A program made the translations under genes and the position numbers. A model generated the notes under the pieces. It was not told the DNA's origin. It saw only the letters and a list, made by a program, of their open reading frames with translations, and did no database searches. Shown in pieces: positions 22,634 through 23,063 of a stretch of 23,063 nt of DNA (the first letter of the stretch is position 1; each line of letters opens with the position of its first letter). Source of the DNA: Acidobacteriia bacterium UBA6623 (lineage in GTDB: Bacteria; Acidobacteriota; Terriglobia; Bryobacterales; UBA6623); the NCBI GenBank assembly GCA_002433055.1, contig DJHJ01000028.1, forward strand, positions 14,258-37,320, read 5' to 3'.

Positions 22634-23063
22634 ATGTCTGACCTTGATCGACCAGCTATTTTGACGGAAGGCATAGCTGGCAACCTGACAAAGAAAATTG
22701 CCGGCGAGTCACGCCAGGAGATACAGCCAGCTCAGATGCCTGGTCTCCCGAGTCCTAGTGTAGGTGACGATGACATCGGTACGGAGAGCCAGGATATTGA
22801 TGAACTTCTCAAAGAGCTTGGCAAACGTCCTCTCACTGTTAAAAATTCTTCCAGCGGAGTGATCTCAGGAATTATTGTCAGTGTTGACAACGAAGGTTTT
22901 TTTGTCGATATTGGTCGGAAATCAGAAGCTTTCCTCTCCAAGGAAGATGCAATCGGTGACAGCACTGAGGCTAAATTGGCGATCGGTGAGGAAGTGATGG
23001 TAAGTATTGCGGGGCGGTCTTCTGACGGCTACCTGAAACTCTCCCGCGTCATCGCAGAGCGTC
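22634..23063 (+). CDS. rpsA: Ribosomal protein S1-like protein (5' part)
   Basis: This gene runs off the right edge; 143 codons are visible. An in-frame TAG at 22622 leaves ATG 22634 as the first start. Residues 1-70 are a polar extension (MSDLDRPAILTEGIAG, then an acidic DDDIGTESQDIDELLKELG). From about 75 an S1 RNA-binding OB fold begins: SGVISGIIVSVDNEGFFVDIG, RKSEAFLSKEDA, a LAIGEEVMVSI strand and YLKLSRVIAER. The wording FVDIGRKSEAFL fits the first domains of ribosomal protein S1, which holds mRNA on the 30S subunit. A single-S1-domain RNA-binding protein or another S1-family protein cannot be excluded while the rest is unseen. Confidence 0.75.
   Translation, partial: MSDLDRPAILTEGIAGNLTKKIAGESRQEIQPAQMPGLPSPSVGDDDIGTESQDIDELLKELGKRPLTVKNSSSGVISGIIVSVDNEGFFVDIGRKSEAFLSKEDAIGDSTEAKLAIGEEVMVSIAGRSSDGYLKLSRVIAER

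Overview
This is a 23 kb stretch of chromosome from a Gram-negative-type bacterium. Metabolic genes fill the left part and conserved housekeeping genes the right. The metabolic set comprises a DUF1080 protein, a Tat-exported gluconate 2-dehydrogenase subunit 3-like protein, an HpcH/HpaI aldolase, an amidase, a TRAP transporter and a multidomain lipid enzyme. Together with Rho, a bifunctional class A PBP, MutL/RecJ and a bacterial-type ProS, it fits a free-living heterotroph, perhaps an Acidobacteriota lineage. That placement is inference from gene content; there is no rRNA here. No tRNA, rRNA, CRISPR array, insertion sequence or prophage is visible.

Layout. 1-4171: an exported IPT/TIG-domain protein (-), an HpcH/HpaI aldolase (+), a secreted DUF1080 protein (+), a Tat-signal gluconate 2-dehydrogenase subunit 3-like protein (-) and an amidase (+). 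4226-9327 (all -): a fatty acyl reductase, then an ACP / fatty acyl-AMP ligase / degenerate PlsC-like fusion, then PlsY. 9376-11143 (+): DctQ and DctM permeases of a TRAP transporter with no binding protein beside them. 11282-13772 (+): a Xer recombinase and Rho, separated by a 223-bp leader with a perfect TGTGA-N6-TCACA palindrome inside a hairpin. 13810-20311 (all -): RecJ, ProS and a class A PBP in transcription order. 20451 to the right edge (+): MutL and the start of a ribosomal protein S1-like gene, which runs out of the window.

The most interesting region is 4226-9327. The order FAR, then ACP-AMP ligase-acyltransferase, contains the kinds of domain that myxobacteria combine in the ether-lipid enzyme ElbD, but here split over two genes and followed by the phospholipid acyltransferase PlsY. 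A plausible reading is that a fatty acid is activated as acyl-AMP, loaded on the built-in ACP, reduced to alcohol or aldehyde, and used in an ether-lipid or wax-like product. The acyltransferase-like tail lacks the catalytic His of HX4D.

Many starts in this window have no recognisable Shine-Dalgarno sequence, and two have -10-like boxes close enough to suggest leaderless mRNAs. Only a few, such as the IPT/TIG protein and the amidase, have a clear one.
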